A stretch of DNA of 7,108 bases from an uncultured Bacilli bacterium (lineage in GTDB: Bacteria; Bacillota_I; Bacilli_A; RF39; UBA660): contig CAJTXC010000072.1 in the NCBI GenBank assembly GCA_910580135.1, positions 1-7,108 of the forward strand, read 5' to 3'. Below are positions 1 through 5,843 of the stretch, in pieces. Below the pieces are notes generated by a model. It was not told the origin of the DNA. It was given only the letters and a program-made list of their open reading frames with translations, and searched no databases. The position numbers were made by a program, and so were the translations under genes. Numbering within the stretch: the stretch's first letter is position 1; the number at the start of each line of letters is the position of its first letter.

Positions 1-955
1 CTATATTATCACCAGCACCAATAGAATCTATTACTGCACCTTTGTTTACAAAGTCTCTAATACTATACTCATCAAGACCGTTTGATAAACAAATTTTCGC
101 ATCAGGAAATCCTGCTTCATCCATCATTTGTCTAGCTGCTTTAGAAAGATAAATCAAATCACCACTATCTATTCTAATTCCTTTAAATTTATATCCGTTT
201 GGAATCAAATATTCTTTAGCTACTTTGATTGCATTTGGAATGCCACTTTTTAAAGTATCGTAAGTATCAACTAAGAATACACAGTTTTCTGGATTACTCT
301 TTGCATATGCCATAAACGCTTCATACTCAGTATCAAAATTTTGAATCATGCTATGTGCCATAGTGCCCATTACTGGAATATCATATTTTTTAGCAGCGTA
401 TACGTTTGAAGTTCCAGCACAACCTCCGATATAAGCATATTTACTAGCTTCTATCGCTGAATCTACTCCTCTTGCTCTTCTTGCTCCGAATTCCATCACT
501 GGAATACCTTTAGCTTCATTAGTAATTCTTTTAGCAGCAGTAGATACTAATGATCCGTGGTTGAAATGCGCAAGTACCGCTGTTTCAATTATTTGAGCTT
601 CTATAATAGGTGCCTTAACCGTAATTACTGGTTCATTTGGAAATACTGGTGTTCCATCTGGGATAGCATATATATCACCAGTAAACCTCATGTTTTTAAG
701 ATACTCTAAGAACTCTTCGGTAAAATTACCAGTTTCTCTTAAATAATTAATATCCTCTTCAGTAAATTCAAAATTATTAATATACTCAATAATATTATCT
801 AAACCATTGGTTATGGTATATCCTCCCTCAAAAGGATTTTTTCTAAAGAAAGTATCAAAATAAGCTATTTCATCTTTCTTTCCGGCATCAAAATAAGTTT
901 GAGCCATTGTTAATTCATAAAAATCAGTCATCATCGTTTTATTATTCTTTTCCAT
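1..955 (-). CDS. pncB: nicotinate phosphoribosyltransferase, C-terminus cut by window edge
   Basis: This enzyme makes nicotinate mononucleotide from nicotinate and PRPP, with ATP hydrolysis, in the cytoplasmic Preiss-Handler NAD salvage pathway. The first 318 residues are visible. The N-terminus carries MMTDFYELTMA, typical of the family. EFGARRARG (about 155-163) is the phosphate-binding region, GTMAHS contains the His (about 201) expected to be phosphorylated during catalysis, and GIRIDSGDL lies at about 259-267. The C-terminal third is off the left edge. I chose the ATG at 955 because AAGGA lies 8 bases upstream. An in-frame ATG at 961 almost touches that site and is less likely. The gene lies 47 bases after the nicotinamidase-like gene on the same strand, so the two very probably form one operon. 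The gap contains the third copy of the ATGATATTAACAAAA motif. The family assignment is firm. Confidence 0.95.
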   Translation of the reverse strand, partial: MEKNNKTMMTDFYELTMAQTYFDAGKKDEIAYFDTFFRKNPFEGGYTITNGLDNIIEYINNFEFTEEDINYLRETGNFTEEFLEYLKNMRFTGDIYAIPDGTPVFPNEPVITVKAPIIEAQIIETAVLAHFNHGSLVSTAAKRITNEAKGIPVMEFGARRARGVDSAIEASKYAYIGGCAGTSNVYAAKKYDIPVMGTMAHSMIQNFDTEYEAFMAYAKSNPENCVFLVDTYDTLKSGIPNAIKVAKEYLIPNGYKFKGIRIDSGDLIYLSKAARQMMDEAGFPDAKICLSNGLDEYSIRDFVNKGAVIDSIGAGDNI

Positions 956-984
956 AATCATTTTCCTTCTTTCTCTTATTTACA

Positions 985-999
985 TTTTGTTAATATCAT
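985..999 (-). repeat. third copy (C) of the NAD-operon motif core, before pncB
   Basis: The minus strand reads ATGATATTAACAAAA, identical to the core of the longer repeat at 1608-1633 and 1809-1834. It lies in the pncA-pncB gap just after the pncA stop codon. As in the other two copies, an AAAATTT-AA block lies just upstream in the minus-strand direction, here overlapping the end of pncA. No clear hairpin accompanies this copy. Confidence 0.7.
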
Positions 1000-1002
1000 A
1001 GA

Positions 1003-1593
1003 TTAAATTTTTTTCTTATATTTTTTTACAACACTTATACCTGCTTGTTTCATAAATTTATAAGCCATATCGTTATACTCTTCTCTATTGTGATTTGGAG
1101 CATCATAAGTATCATTTGCGTTCATTGGGAAAATAACTTCAACATCCCTATTTTCGCTATCAAAGAATTTTATAGTTGGTAATGCAGCCTCCATAGAACA
1201 AATATCAGTACAACCGCCAGCGAATATAACCTTTTTTAAATTTTTCATTTTTCTAAGTGTTTCAATAAAACCTGGAGCAAATACTGACATGGTAGTATTT
1301 TTTCTAAATACTAACGCATCATCAACATATGGTGCATATTCTTCAATAATTTTCGCTTCCCAAGTTCCTTCCTTACAATGTTCTGGAAATTTATTAAATT
1401 CAGCACAATTCTCATCGTGTGACTCTTTAATAAATATAATTCCCTCTTCTTCTCTTTCGAACTCTTGTAATAATTCTCCTATTACTGGAATTAAAGCTTT
1501 CATATATGGCGTAGCCATATTTCCTTTCTTTACAAATCCGTTAACCATGTCAACAACGATTAACAATTTTTCAATTTCTTCTATTCTTTTCAT
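1003..1593 (-). CDS. pncA: nicotinamidase-like cysteine hydrolase, isochorismatase fold
   Basis: The likely reaction is hydrolysis of nicotinamide to nicotinate and ammonia, feeding the downstream pncB. The 196-aa protein has the isochorismatase-fold catalytic triad: Asp15 in VVDMVNGF, Lys98 in VFRKNTTMS, and Cys132 in GGCTDICSM. Putative metal ligands, aligned by eye with pneumococcal nicotinamidase, are Glu57, His59, Glu65 and His72. The first is Glu instead of the usual Asp. FPEHCKEGT matches the family's P-x-H-C-x-x-GT block. There is no signal peptide or membrane segment. The start is supported by AAAGGAG placed 8 bases before the ATG. It is followed by pncB in the same operon and preceded by an elaborate leader. 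The family is clear; nicotinamide as substrate is inferred mainly from the pncB neighbour, since other amidases share this fold. Confidence 0.88.
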   Translation of the reverse strand: MKRIEEIEKLLIVVDMVNGFVKKGNMATPYMKALIPVIGELLQEFEREEEGIIFIKESHDENCAEFNKFPEHCKEGTWEAKIIEEYAPYVDDALVFRKNTTMSVFAPGFIETLRKMKNLKKVIFAGGCTDICSMEAALPTIKFFDSENRDVEVIFPMNANDTYDAPNHNREEYNDMAYKFMKQAGISVVKKYKKKI

Positions 1594-1607
1594 TTTTATC
1601 TCTCCTT

Positions 1608-1633
1608 TGTTTTTATCTTTTTGTTAATATCAT
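1608..1633 (-). repeat. 26-base repeat, copy B, just before pncA
   Basis: This is an exact 26-base match to 1809-1834; read on the minus strand it begins ATGATATTAACAAAAAG and continues GATAAAAACA. It ends directly at the AAAGGAG ribosome binding site of pncA. Upstream in the minus-strand direction are 15 A/T-rich bases and then the hairpin at 1649-1666. Copy A has the same order and spacing, so the duplicated unit is larger than the exact repeat. Confidence 0.9.
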
Positions 1634-1648
1634 GCTTTAAAAATTTTT

Positions 1649-1666
1649 ACATGTTATCTAACATGT
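1649..1666 (-). repeat. inverted repeat / hairpin of module B
   Basis: ACATGTTA and TAACATGT form a perfect 8-base inverted repeat with a 2-base centre. As RNA it would fold with 7 pairs and a 4-base loop. It is followed on the minus strand by AAAAATTTTT, so a weak terminator or attenuator is possible, although the stem has few GC pairs. It could instead be a protein operator with core TGTTA-GA-TAACA, which resembles TGTTA-A-TAACA next to the promoter at 1875-1903. Confidence 0.6.
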
Positions 1667-1669
1667 TCT

Positions 1670-1690
1670 TTTATTATTTGAAATAATAAA
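1670..1690 (-). repeat. AT-only inverted repeat between leader ORF and pncA
   Basis: TTTATTATTT and AAATAATAAA form a perfect 10-base inverted repeat with one central base; as RNA this gives 9 pairs and a 3-base loop. It lies 20 bases after the leader ORF stop and just before the module B hairpin. All pairs are A-U, so the structure would be weak. Translation of the leader ORF could affect which of the adjacent hairpins forms, but that is inference. Confidence 0.45.
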
Positions 1691-1710
1691 CTTCTTTAAT
1701 TTATTTTTAC

Positions 1711-1770
1711 TTATAAATATTTACAGAGGACTTTATCATCCATAAATGTCTTTATTAAAAATTGTTTCAT
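1711..1770 (-). CDS. 19-aa leader peptide upstream of pncA
   Basis: This short ORF encodes MKQFLIKTFMDDKVLCKYL. It is supported mainly by its ribosome binding site, AAAGGAGA with 9 bases between AGGAG and the ATG, one of the strongest in the window. A promoter (TTAACA-N17-TATAAT) ends 29 bases before its start. It lies between the two copies of the duplicated leader module, 117 bases before pncA. The peptide has no run of a single amino acid that would suggest classical attenuation, and no obvious membrane helix. I do not recognise it. It could be a regulatory leader peptide, a small functional protein, or a chance ORF, though the strong ribosome binding site argues against chance. Confidence 0.55.
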   Translation of the reverse strand: MKQFLIKTFMDDKVLCKYL

Positions 1771-1799
1771 ACTTTCATTCTCCTTTCACTTGTATTACT

Positions 1800-1828
1800 A
1801 TTATAATATGTTTTTATCTTTTTGTTAA
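1800..1828 (-). promoter_or_regulatory. promoter P2 of the NAD salvage operon
   Basis: The minus strand reads TTAACA, 17 bases, TATAAT, with the -35 inside repeat copy A. A transcript would start near 1793, just before the leader ORF's ribosome binding site. The -35 has one mismatch to consensus. At copy B the same TTAACA has no -10 at the matching distance, so the repeat is not simply a promoter duplication. Confidence 0.65.
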
Positions 1829-1834
1829 TATCAT
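1809..1834 (-). repeat. 26-base repeat, copy A, before the leader ORF
   Basis: This is the exact partner of 1608-1633, 201 bases away. The hairpin at 1849-1867 lies 14 bases upstream on the minus strand, matching the 15-base gap in module B. The gaps are also alike, both containing TAAA and TTTT blocks in the same order. Copy A overlaps the -35 of promoter P2. Confidence 0.9.
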
Positions 1835-1848
1835 TTATTTTAAATTTT

Positions 1849-1867
1849 ACAAGTTTTTCTCACTTGT
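1849..1867 (-). repeat. inverted repeat / hairpin of module A at the predicted 5' end of the mRNA
   Basis: ACAAGT and ACTTGT form a 6-base inverted repeat with a 7-base loop. The transcript from promoter P1 is expected to begin at about 1867-1869, so this hairpin would be the first thing in the mRNA. It occupies the same place relative to the 26-base repeat as the 1649-1666 hairpin, but its sequence differs, as expected if the stem rather than the sequence is conserved. Confidence 0.55.
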
Positions 1868-1889
1868 TATTAACATTATATTAATAACA
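1865..1889. promoter_or_regulatory. candidate operator around the P1 -10 box
   Basis: TGTTATTAA and TTAATAACA form a perfect 9-base inverted repeat separated by 7 bases, and the separator holds the -10 hexamer of promoter P1. A repressor bound here would block RNA polymerase. The nearby operon suggests an NAD- or niacin-responsive regulator, but I cannot match it to a known operator consensus by eye. Confidence 0.5.
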
Positions 1890-1903
1890 GTGTAATTTGT
1901 CAA
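1875..1903 (-). promoter_or_regulatory. promoter P1 of the NAD salvage operon, perfect consensus
   Basis: The minus strand has TTGACA, exactly 17 bases, then TATAAT: a perfect sigma-A consensus. Transcription would start near 1868 and run through module A, the leader ORF, module B, pncA and pncB. It lies just beyond the terminator of the upstream operon. Such a strong promoter with an inverted repeat over its -10 suggests tight repression when NAD precursors or NAD are sufficient. Confidence 0.85.
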
Positions 1904-1935
1904 CTACTTTTTTAAAAAAAATTTAAATTTTATTC

Positions 1936-1964
1936 AAAAATAAGAAAAGACGATTATTATCGCC
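1936..1964 (-). terminator. terminator of the ppa operon
   Basis: GGCGAT and ATCGTC pair (one G-U) around a 4-base loop at 1949-1964, starting directly after the stop codon at 1965. On the minus strand a T-rich tail with two short T runs follows. It separates the four-gene operon from the NAD salvage promoter. Confidence 0.7.
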
Positions 1965-2327
1965 TTAATTTTTACTCTTTCGTTTTGAGTAAAATATTGT
2001 TATAACCCATACTAATATCATCAAAACTATTGGTAAAATACATTTGTAATAACTTACTTCTTCAGGTTTAATTAAATATGCTGCAATAAATAAATTTACA
2101 ACACCTATAAACCATTTGTTTCTAACACTTAGTTTGACTCCTATCTTATTACACATTTTATCTAACCAAGGAAAGAATAATAAACTTAGTAAAACAAGAA
2201 GCATTCCCATTACTACACAATATGGAATCTTAAAAGTAAAAGCTTCTAATCCAAGAAGAAATATAAATACAAAAGCACCATTTTTTAACGATCTTTTAAT
2301 ACTAGTTAAAATATTATTATTATTCAT
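1965..2327 (-). CDS. small membrane protein, four predicted helices, unknown function
   Basis: This 120-aa protein is mostly hydrophobic. Predicted membrane segments lie at about residues 17-33, 35-53, 71-86 and 94-113, with basic stretches before the first helix and after the last (YSKRKSKN), which would place both ends in the cytoplasm. I do not recognise a family. The start codon is 2 bases after the stop of the preceding gene and has no clear ribosome binding site, so translation is probably coupled to it. It is the last gene of the ppa operon and is followed at once by a terminator. It may work with the 242-aa protein encoded just upstream, but the sequence gives no direct clue to function. 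Confidence 0.75.
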   Translation of the reverse strand: MNNNNILTSIKRSLKNGAFVFIFLLGLEAFTFKIPYCVVMGMLLVLLSLLFFPWLDKMCNKIGVKLSVRNKWFIGVVNLFIAAYLIKPEEVSYYKCILPIVLMILVWVITIFYSKRKSKN

Positions 2328-2329
2328 AA

Positions 2330-3058
2330 TTATACTATTGGACCATTATATTCAAAAATATTATCTTCATCAAAATAAGTTTTTACATCATTTTTTATTT
2401 TGGAATCTTTTATTGCAATTAAATTAAGATCTTTTATTTTTATGGATTTTCCACCAAGTATAGTTCCAAAATTAATTGTTTTTCCTAGCACTTCTCTTAC
2501 GAAGCTTTTTAAAAATATTTCCCTTATATTTTTTAGTTCTTTTGATATATTAGATTCCATAGTTTTAGTACTATAAATCGGAAAAAAACTATCGTCTTCT
2601 AATATTTTTATTCCAAATTCACCGTCGTTTTTTAACTTACTTTTTATGTAGTAAGAAACACTGTTGGTTTCTTTATCATGTATGCACCTATAAACATATT
2701 CTTTTTTTGTTAACCCAGGTTTATTAATGCTTTTTGCTAAAGAATCATTAATTCCTACAAATAAATCATTGTTTATAATATATTGGTCCGCTTTCATAAA
2801 AGCATCTTTAACTTTTAAAGTTCCTTCGTTTATTATATTGATTGCAACTGACTTACCAAACATTGGTATTAAAATTTTTTTCAAAATATCATTTCTTCTT
2901 TTTTCATAATCTTTGTCATAATCATATTCATTTAAGAATACGGAAACAAAATTATTTTGGTTTATTATTAACGAAGGATTTTCATCTAAACCATAATCCA
3001 ATTTAAATGAATATGAACCATTTATAAGACTTACTATAACATTTTCCATATTAATCAA
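2330..3058 (-). CDS. unknown soluble 242-aa protein, TTG start
   Basis: This protein has no signal peptide, no membrane segment, and no motif I recognise. It looks like a mixed alpha/beta cytoplasmic protein with many Asn, Lys and Asp residues, as expected for an AT-rich genome. I favour the TTG at 3058 as start because GGAG lies 6 bases upstream, inside the end of the preceding gene. The ATG at 3049 (residue 4) is 15 bases from that site, too far for good use. The TTG start gives an 8-base overlap with the hydrolase gene, indicating translational coupling. The small membrane protein follows after 2 bases. Co-transcription with both suggests a linked job, but no function can be assigned. Confidence 0.75.
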   Translation of the reverse strand: MINMENVIVSLINGSYSFKLDYGLDENPSLIINQNNFVSVFLNEYDYDKDYEKRRNDILKKILIPMFGKSVAINIINEGTLKVKDAFMKADQYIINNDLFVGINDSLAKSINKPGLTKKEYVYRCIHDKETNSVSYYIKSKLKNDGEFGIKILEDDSFFPIYSTKTMESNISKELKNIREIFLKSFVREVLGKTINFGTILGGKSIKIKDLNLIAIKDSKIKNDVKTYFDEDNIFEYNGPIV

Positions 3059-3830
3059 CTAATACTCCTTTTACACTTGCATTTAAATTAGAAATGAAAT
3101 TTTCAGCATTAACTTTAGAGCCTGTTTCACCATAATGGATAGGAACTGCATATTTTGGTTTCATTTCATTTACAGCTTTTGCAGCCTCACTATCAGTCAT
3201 GGTATATGTTCCACCTACTGGTACAAATATAACATCACAATTAACTGCTTTAAGTTCATCTGTTACATCGCTATCTCCAACCACATAATATTTAACACCA
3301 TTAATTTCAACATTATATCCAACCCAATTATAAGATTTTTTATGATATGTTTTATTAGTGTTATATGATGGTATAGTATCAAATTTTATATCATCAACTA
3401 CATAACTTTCATTAGGATAAACAACTGTCAAATTATCTTTAGAAACGCCTAAACTGATAATCTTACTTTCTAAATCACTAGTTACAATAAATTTAGTATC
3501 ATTTTTCATAACTTTTTTAATATCAGATTCAGAATAGTGATCATAATGAGAATGAGTTATAAAAATATAATCCGCATCATTAGATGCACTATTTATTTTG
3601 AAGGGATCAAAATAAATTGTTTTTTCATTTTTTTCTATTCTTATCGAAGCATGATAATTAACCGTTATATTGTTCATAATATTTTCCTCTTTCTTTTCAG
3701 TTGTTGGAACACCAGTTGTTTTATTTTCTTTTGTTTCAACTTCTTTTTCTTTTCCTATAAAATTAGAAAAAATCAAAGTTCCAACTAAAAGAACTATTAC
3801 TATAATCAATATCCATCCAATTTTTTTCAT
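3051..3830 (-). CDS. membrane-anchored metallo-beta-lactamase-fold hydrolase, UlaG-like (COG2220)
   Basis: The 259-aa protein begins MKKIGW, then a hydrophobic helix at about 5-25 and a Lys/Glu/Thr-rich linker to about 52. It has no lipobox Cys, so it is probably anchored by an uncleaved signal with the enzyme outside the membrane. The catalytic domain follows: NYHASIRI, FDPF (Asp75), THSHYDH (metal ligands His93, His95, Asp97, His98), His163 in NKTYHKK, VGDSD (Asp186) and PIHYGE (His232). These are marks of the UlaG-like branch, which includes ascorbate-6-phosphate lactonase and many uncharacterised hydrolases; the substrate is unknown. The ATG is 2 bases after the ppa stop, and its ribosome binding site (GGAG, 7-base spacing) lies inside the last ppa codons. 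An extracytoplasmic location is unusual for this branch. The fold call is firm. Confidence 0.88.
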   Translation of the reverse strand: MKKIGWILIIVIVLLVGTLIFSNFIGKEKEVETKENKTTGVPTTEKKEENIMNNITVNYHASIRIEKNEKTIYFDPFKINSASNDADYIFITHSHYDHYSESDIKKVMKNDTKFIVTSDLESKIISLGVSKDNLTVVYPNESYVVDDIKFDTIPSYNTNKTYHKKSYNWVGYNVEINGVKYYVVGDSDVTDELKAVNCDVIFVPVGGTYTMTDSEAAKAVNEMKPKYAVPIHYGETGSKVNAENFISNLNASVKGVLVD

Positions 3831-3832
3831 TA

Positions 3833-4327
3833 TTATTCTCCGCTATTTTTATATCTTTTAACGCATTCTTCTATTAATTGTAAGGCTTCTTCTCTACCAT
3901 GATATTCACCAACTTTAACATCACCAGTTTGAAGATTTTTATAATTAGCAAAAAAGTCTTTTATTTCTTCTAATAAGAATGGTGATAGATCTTCTAATGT
4001 TTTAACATGATCATATCTTGGATCAACATCTACAACTGATATTAGTTTATAGTCTTCATCTCCACCATCTACCATTTCTAAATACCCTAATACTCTAGAT
4101 GGTACAATACATCCTGGATAAGTAGGTTCTGTTCCTATAACTAATATATCTAATGGATCTCCATCTAATGCTAAAGTATCTTCTAAATACCCATATTCAG
4201 TTGGATATGCCATTGCTGAATATAAAACCCTATCTAATTTTATTTTACCTGTTTCATGATCTACCTCATACTTATTTCTAGATCTATAAGGTATTTCAAT
4301 AATTGCGTCTACTACATCATTTTTCAT
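3833..4327 (-). CDS. ppa: inorganic pyrophosphatase, family I
   Basis: This soluble enzyme hydrolyses pyrophosphate to two phosphates, pulling biosynthetic reactions forward. At 164 aa it has normal bacterial length. The signature DGDPLDIL supplies metal-binding Asp55, Asp57 and Asp60. Other active-site residues match the E. coli enzyme by eye: Lys19 and Glu21 in NKYEVD, Arg33, Tyr41 and Tyr45 in YPTEYGY, Asp87, Asp92 and Lys94 in VDGGDEDYK, and Tyr129-Lys130. All are present, so it should be active. The ATG is preceded by AAAGGAAG at good spacing. It is the first gene of a four-gene operon and has its own extended -10 promoter. Many low-GC Gram-positives rely on the unrelated family II enzyme, so a family I enzyme is mildly informative about lineage. 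Confidence 0.97.
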   Translation of the reverse strand: MKNDVVDAIIEIPYRSRNKYEVDHETGKIKLDRVLYSAMAYPTEYGYLEDTLALDGDPLDILVIGTEPTYPGCIVPSRVLGYLEMVDGGDEDYKLISVVDVDPRYDHVKTLEDLSPFLLEEIKDFFANYKNLQTGDVKVGEYHGREEALQLIEECVKRYKNSGE

Positions 4328-4360
4328 AATTTACTTCCTTTCTCTTTTTGTTGCAAAACA

Positions 4361-4369
4361 ATTATATCA
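4361..4369 (-). promoter_or_regulatory. extended -10 promoter of the ppa operon
   Basis: The minus strand reads TGATATAAT, an extended -10 (TG-N-TATAAT). The matching -35 region is poor (TTCTAA at 17 bases) and falls within the terminator hairpin of the upstream gene. An extended -10 can make up for a weak -35. The leader before the ppa start is short. Confidence 0.6.
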
Positions 4370-4379
4370 TAAATTAAAT

Positions 4380-4405
4380 AAGATTAGAAATTTTTTTCTA
4401 ATCTT
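4380..4405 (-). terminator. hairpin at the end of the padR-HAAS operon
   Basis: AAGATTAGAAA and TTTCTAATCTT form a perfect 11-base stem with a 4-base loop, overlapping the stop codon of the HAAS gene. On the minus strand it is followed by ATTTAATTT rather than a clean T run, so it may terminate only partly and let some transcription enter ppa. Confidence 0.6.
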
Positions 4406-5843
4406 ATTCATCATACCAATCATCATCGTCATCATCCAAATCATAATATTCACAATCATACATATTACAATTACATACGTCATAACCATTACCTTCACAT
4501 GCTTTTTTATTATTTTCTTTTATTTTTTCTTCAGTTTCACTACTAATTTTTATTTTTACATCTATTTCATGTAATTTTCCATAATCATAAAGTTTTCTAT
4601 GCTTAAGATTTTTTATTACTAAATCATAAATTTCTTTTATGGAATACTCTTCGTTTTCTTTTCTTTTATATTCTAAATCATCAGTTATTTCAAAATTTTT
4701 ATTGAAATCATAATATGTTACTATTGCAACTATATCATCACCTACGGTATTATCTATTTCATAAGAACATCTACCATGATATAAATCTTTACATGTTAAT
4801 TTGGTATTTTCACTAAAAGTCTCTCTTTTTTCTTTAACAATTTTTTTATATTCCTTTGGAACACCATCAACGTATGTTGTATTAACTACTTCGTAAAATG
4901 ATAATCCTATTCCAACTGCGAATAATGCAACAGAAGAAATCACACTTACAAGTAATGCCTTTGAATTTAATTTTTTATTAAATATGAACCTAAAGCATAG
5001 ATCTATAAATATATAATTCAAACTGATATAAGTTAAACCACATAAAAATATTCCAAAGTATGGTAATCCTTGTGCTAATAAAACAATTCCTATTACTATA
5101 CAAACAAATGCTGCTAAAAAGCTAAATATTGCAGGTACTAGCACAAATACTAAAAACACTTTAATCATTGTAATTATTACTTTTGTAAACGATCCATTTC
5201 CTTCTTTTCTTTGTTTCTTAAAGTTATTTTTCTTTGCCTCTGATTTAATATTATTCTTTTCTATATTTTCTTCTTTTATAGATTTTTTTTCTTCCACTGT
5301 TTCAACTTCCATATATCTTTTCTTAACAAAGTTGACTATTCCAGCTACTGCCAAAACGAAATATATTATTTCTATCATATATCTCCATATTATTGCAAGC
5401 CCATCACCAAACGGAGAAATAAGTCTTTCAAATAACCACTCGCCTACTTCTTCAACAAACAAAACAGGTAATTTTAATATTGCAATAAATAATATTAAAA
5501 CAATAAATTCTACAACAAACTTAACTATGTCATTTGCTGATCTACTTCCTATGTTTTTAGCAAAGTCTTTAACAAAAGAAACACAAGTATCAATAAAATC
5601 TGCTACTACGTTTTTTTCTTTTATTGTTTCTTCATAATCCTCACTTATTTTATAGGCTGATAAAATTTCTTTTACTAATTCCTCAAAATCTCCAAAGTCT
5701 TTAACTGCTTCTTCCTCTGTTTTACCAGACGCTACTTTTTCATTTATATGGTCTTCATATTCTTCGATGATATCTTCTAATTCATTTTTATTTAATATCT
5801 TAAGTTTTTTTCTTAACTTCTCTAAAAAAACTTTTTTATTCAC
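4404..5843 (-). CDS. HAAS/DUF1700-domain membrane protein with C-terminal Cys-rich acidic domain
   Basis: The 479-aa protein starts with an HAAS (DUF1700) domain, residues 1-65: NKKVFLEKLRKKLK, then EEYEDHINEKVASGKTEEEA and DFGDFEELVKEIL. Membrane segments follow at about 106-130, 152-173, 223-260, 262-285 and 297-318, with a Lys/Glu-rich loop at about 180-218. The last 160 residues form a hydrophilic domain with six Cys (about 351, 359, 449, 457, 459, 464) and an Asp-rich tail. HAAS-domain membrane proteins are commonly encoded with PadR regulators, as here; their biochemical role is poorly known. I place the start at GTG 5843, 10 bases after AGGAG and beginning MNKK as the family usually does. 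A GTG at 5852 is only one base from the ribosome binding site. The chosen start overlaps padR by 8 bases, so the two are translationally coupled. Confidence 0.85.
   Translation of the reverse strand: MNKKVFLEKLRKKLKILNKNELEDIIEEYEDHINEKVASGKTEEEAVKDFGDFEELVKEILSAYKISEDYEETIKEKNVVADFIDTCVSFVKDFAKNIGSRSANDIVKFVVEFIVLILFIAILKLPVLFVEEVGEWLFERLISPFGDGLAIIWRYMIEIIYFVLAVAGIVNFVKKRYMEVETVEEKKSIKEENIEKNNIKSEAKKNNFKKQRKEGNGSFTKVIITMIKVFLVFVLVPAIFSFLAAFVCIVIGIVLLAQGLPYFGIFLCGLTYISLNYIFIDLCFRFIFNKKLNSKALLVSVISSVALFAVGIGLSFYEVVNTTYVDGVPKEYKKIVKEKRETFSENTKLTCKDLYHGRCSYEIDNTVGDDIVAIVTYYDFNKNFEITDDLEYKRKENEEYSIKEIYDLVIKNLKHRKLYDYGKLHEIDVKIKISSETEEKIKENNKKACEGNGYDVCNCNMYDCEYYDLDDDDDDWYDE

Noticed and set aside
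1289..1627. Plus-strand ORF of 112 codons opposite the nicotinamidase gene
   Set aside because: It is antisense to a gene with a complete catalytic triad, and the product has a Ser/Asn-rich low-complexity sequence typical of a shadow frame.
1711..1770. Type I toxin reading of the leader ORF
   Set aside because: The peptide lacks a membrane-spanning hydrophobic stretch and no antisense promoter is evident.
982..1834. Six- or seven-codon ORFs starting at each repeat core (MILTKR twice, MILTKCK once)
   Set aside because: No ribosome binding site precedes any of them, and the two 26-base copies are identical at every base, which points to nucleotide-level rather than peptide-level conservation.
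2116..2427. Plus-strand ORF opposite the small membrane protein
   Set aside because: Antisense shadow with no ribosome binding site; the minus-strand genes are contiguous and coupled here.
3135..3861. Several plus-strand ORFs opposite the metallo-hydrolase gene
   Set aside because: All are Phe/Ile/Ser-rich reverse images of a well-supported coding region.
4416..4440. Trinucleotide-like cat/gtc repeat
   Set aside because: It encodes the Asp-rich tail of the HAAS protein; simple codon repetition rather than a separate repeat element.
5332..5637. Plus-strand ORF opposite the HAAS protein
   Set aside because: Shadow frame; no ribosome binding site and no recognisable domain.
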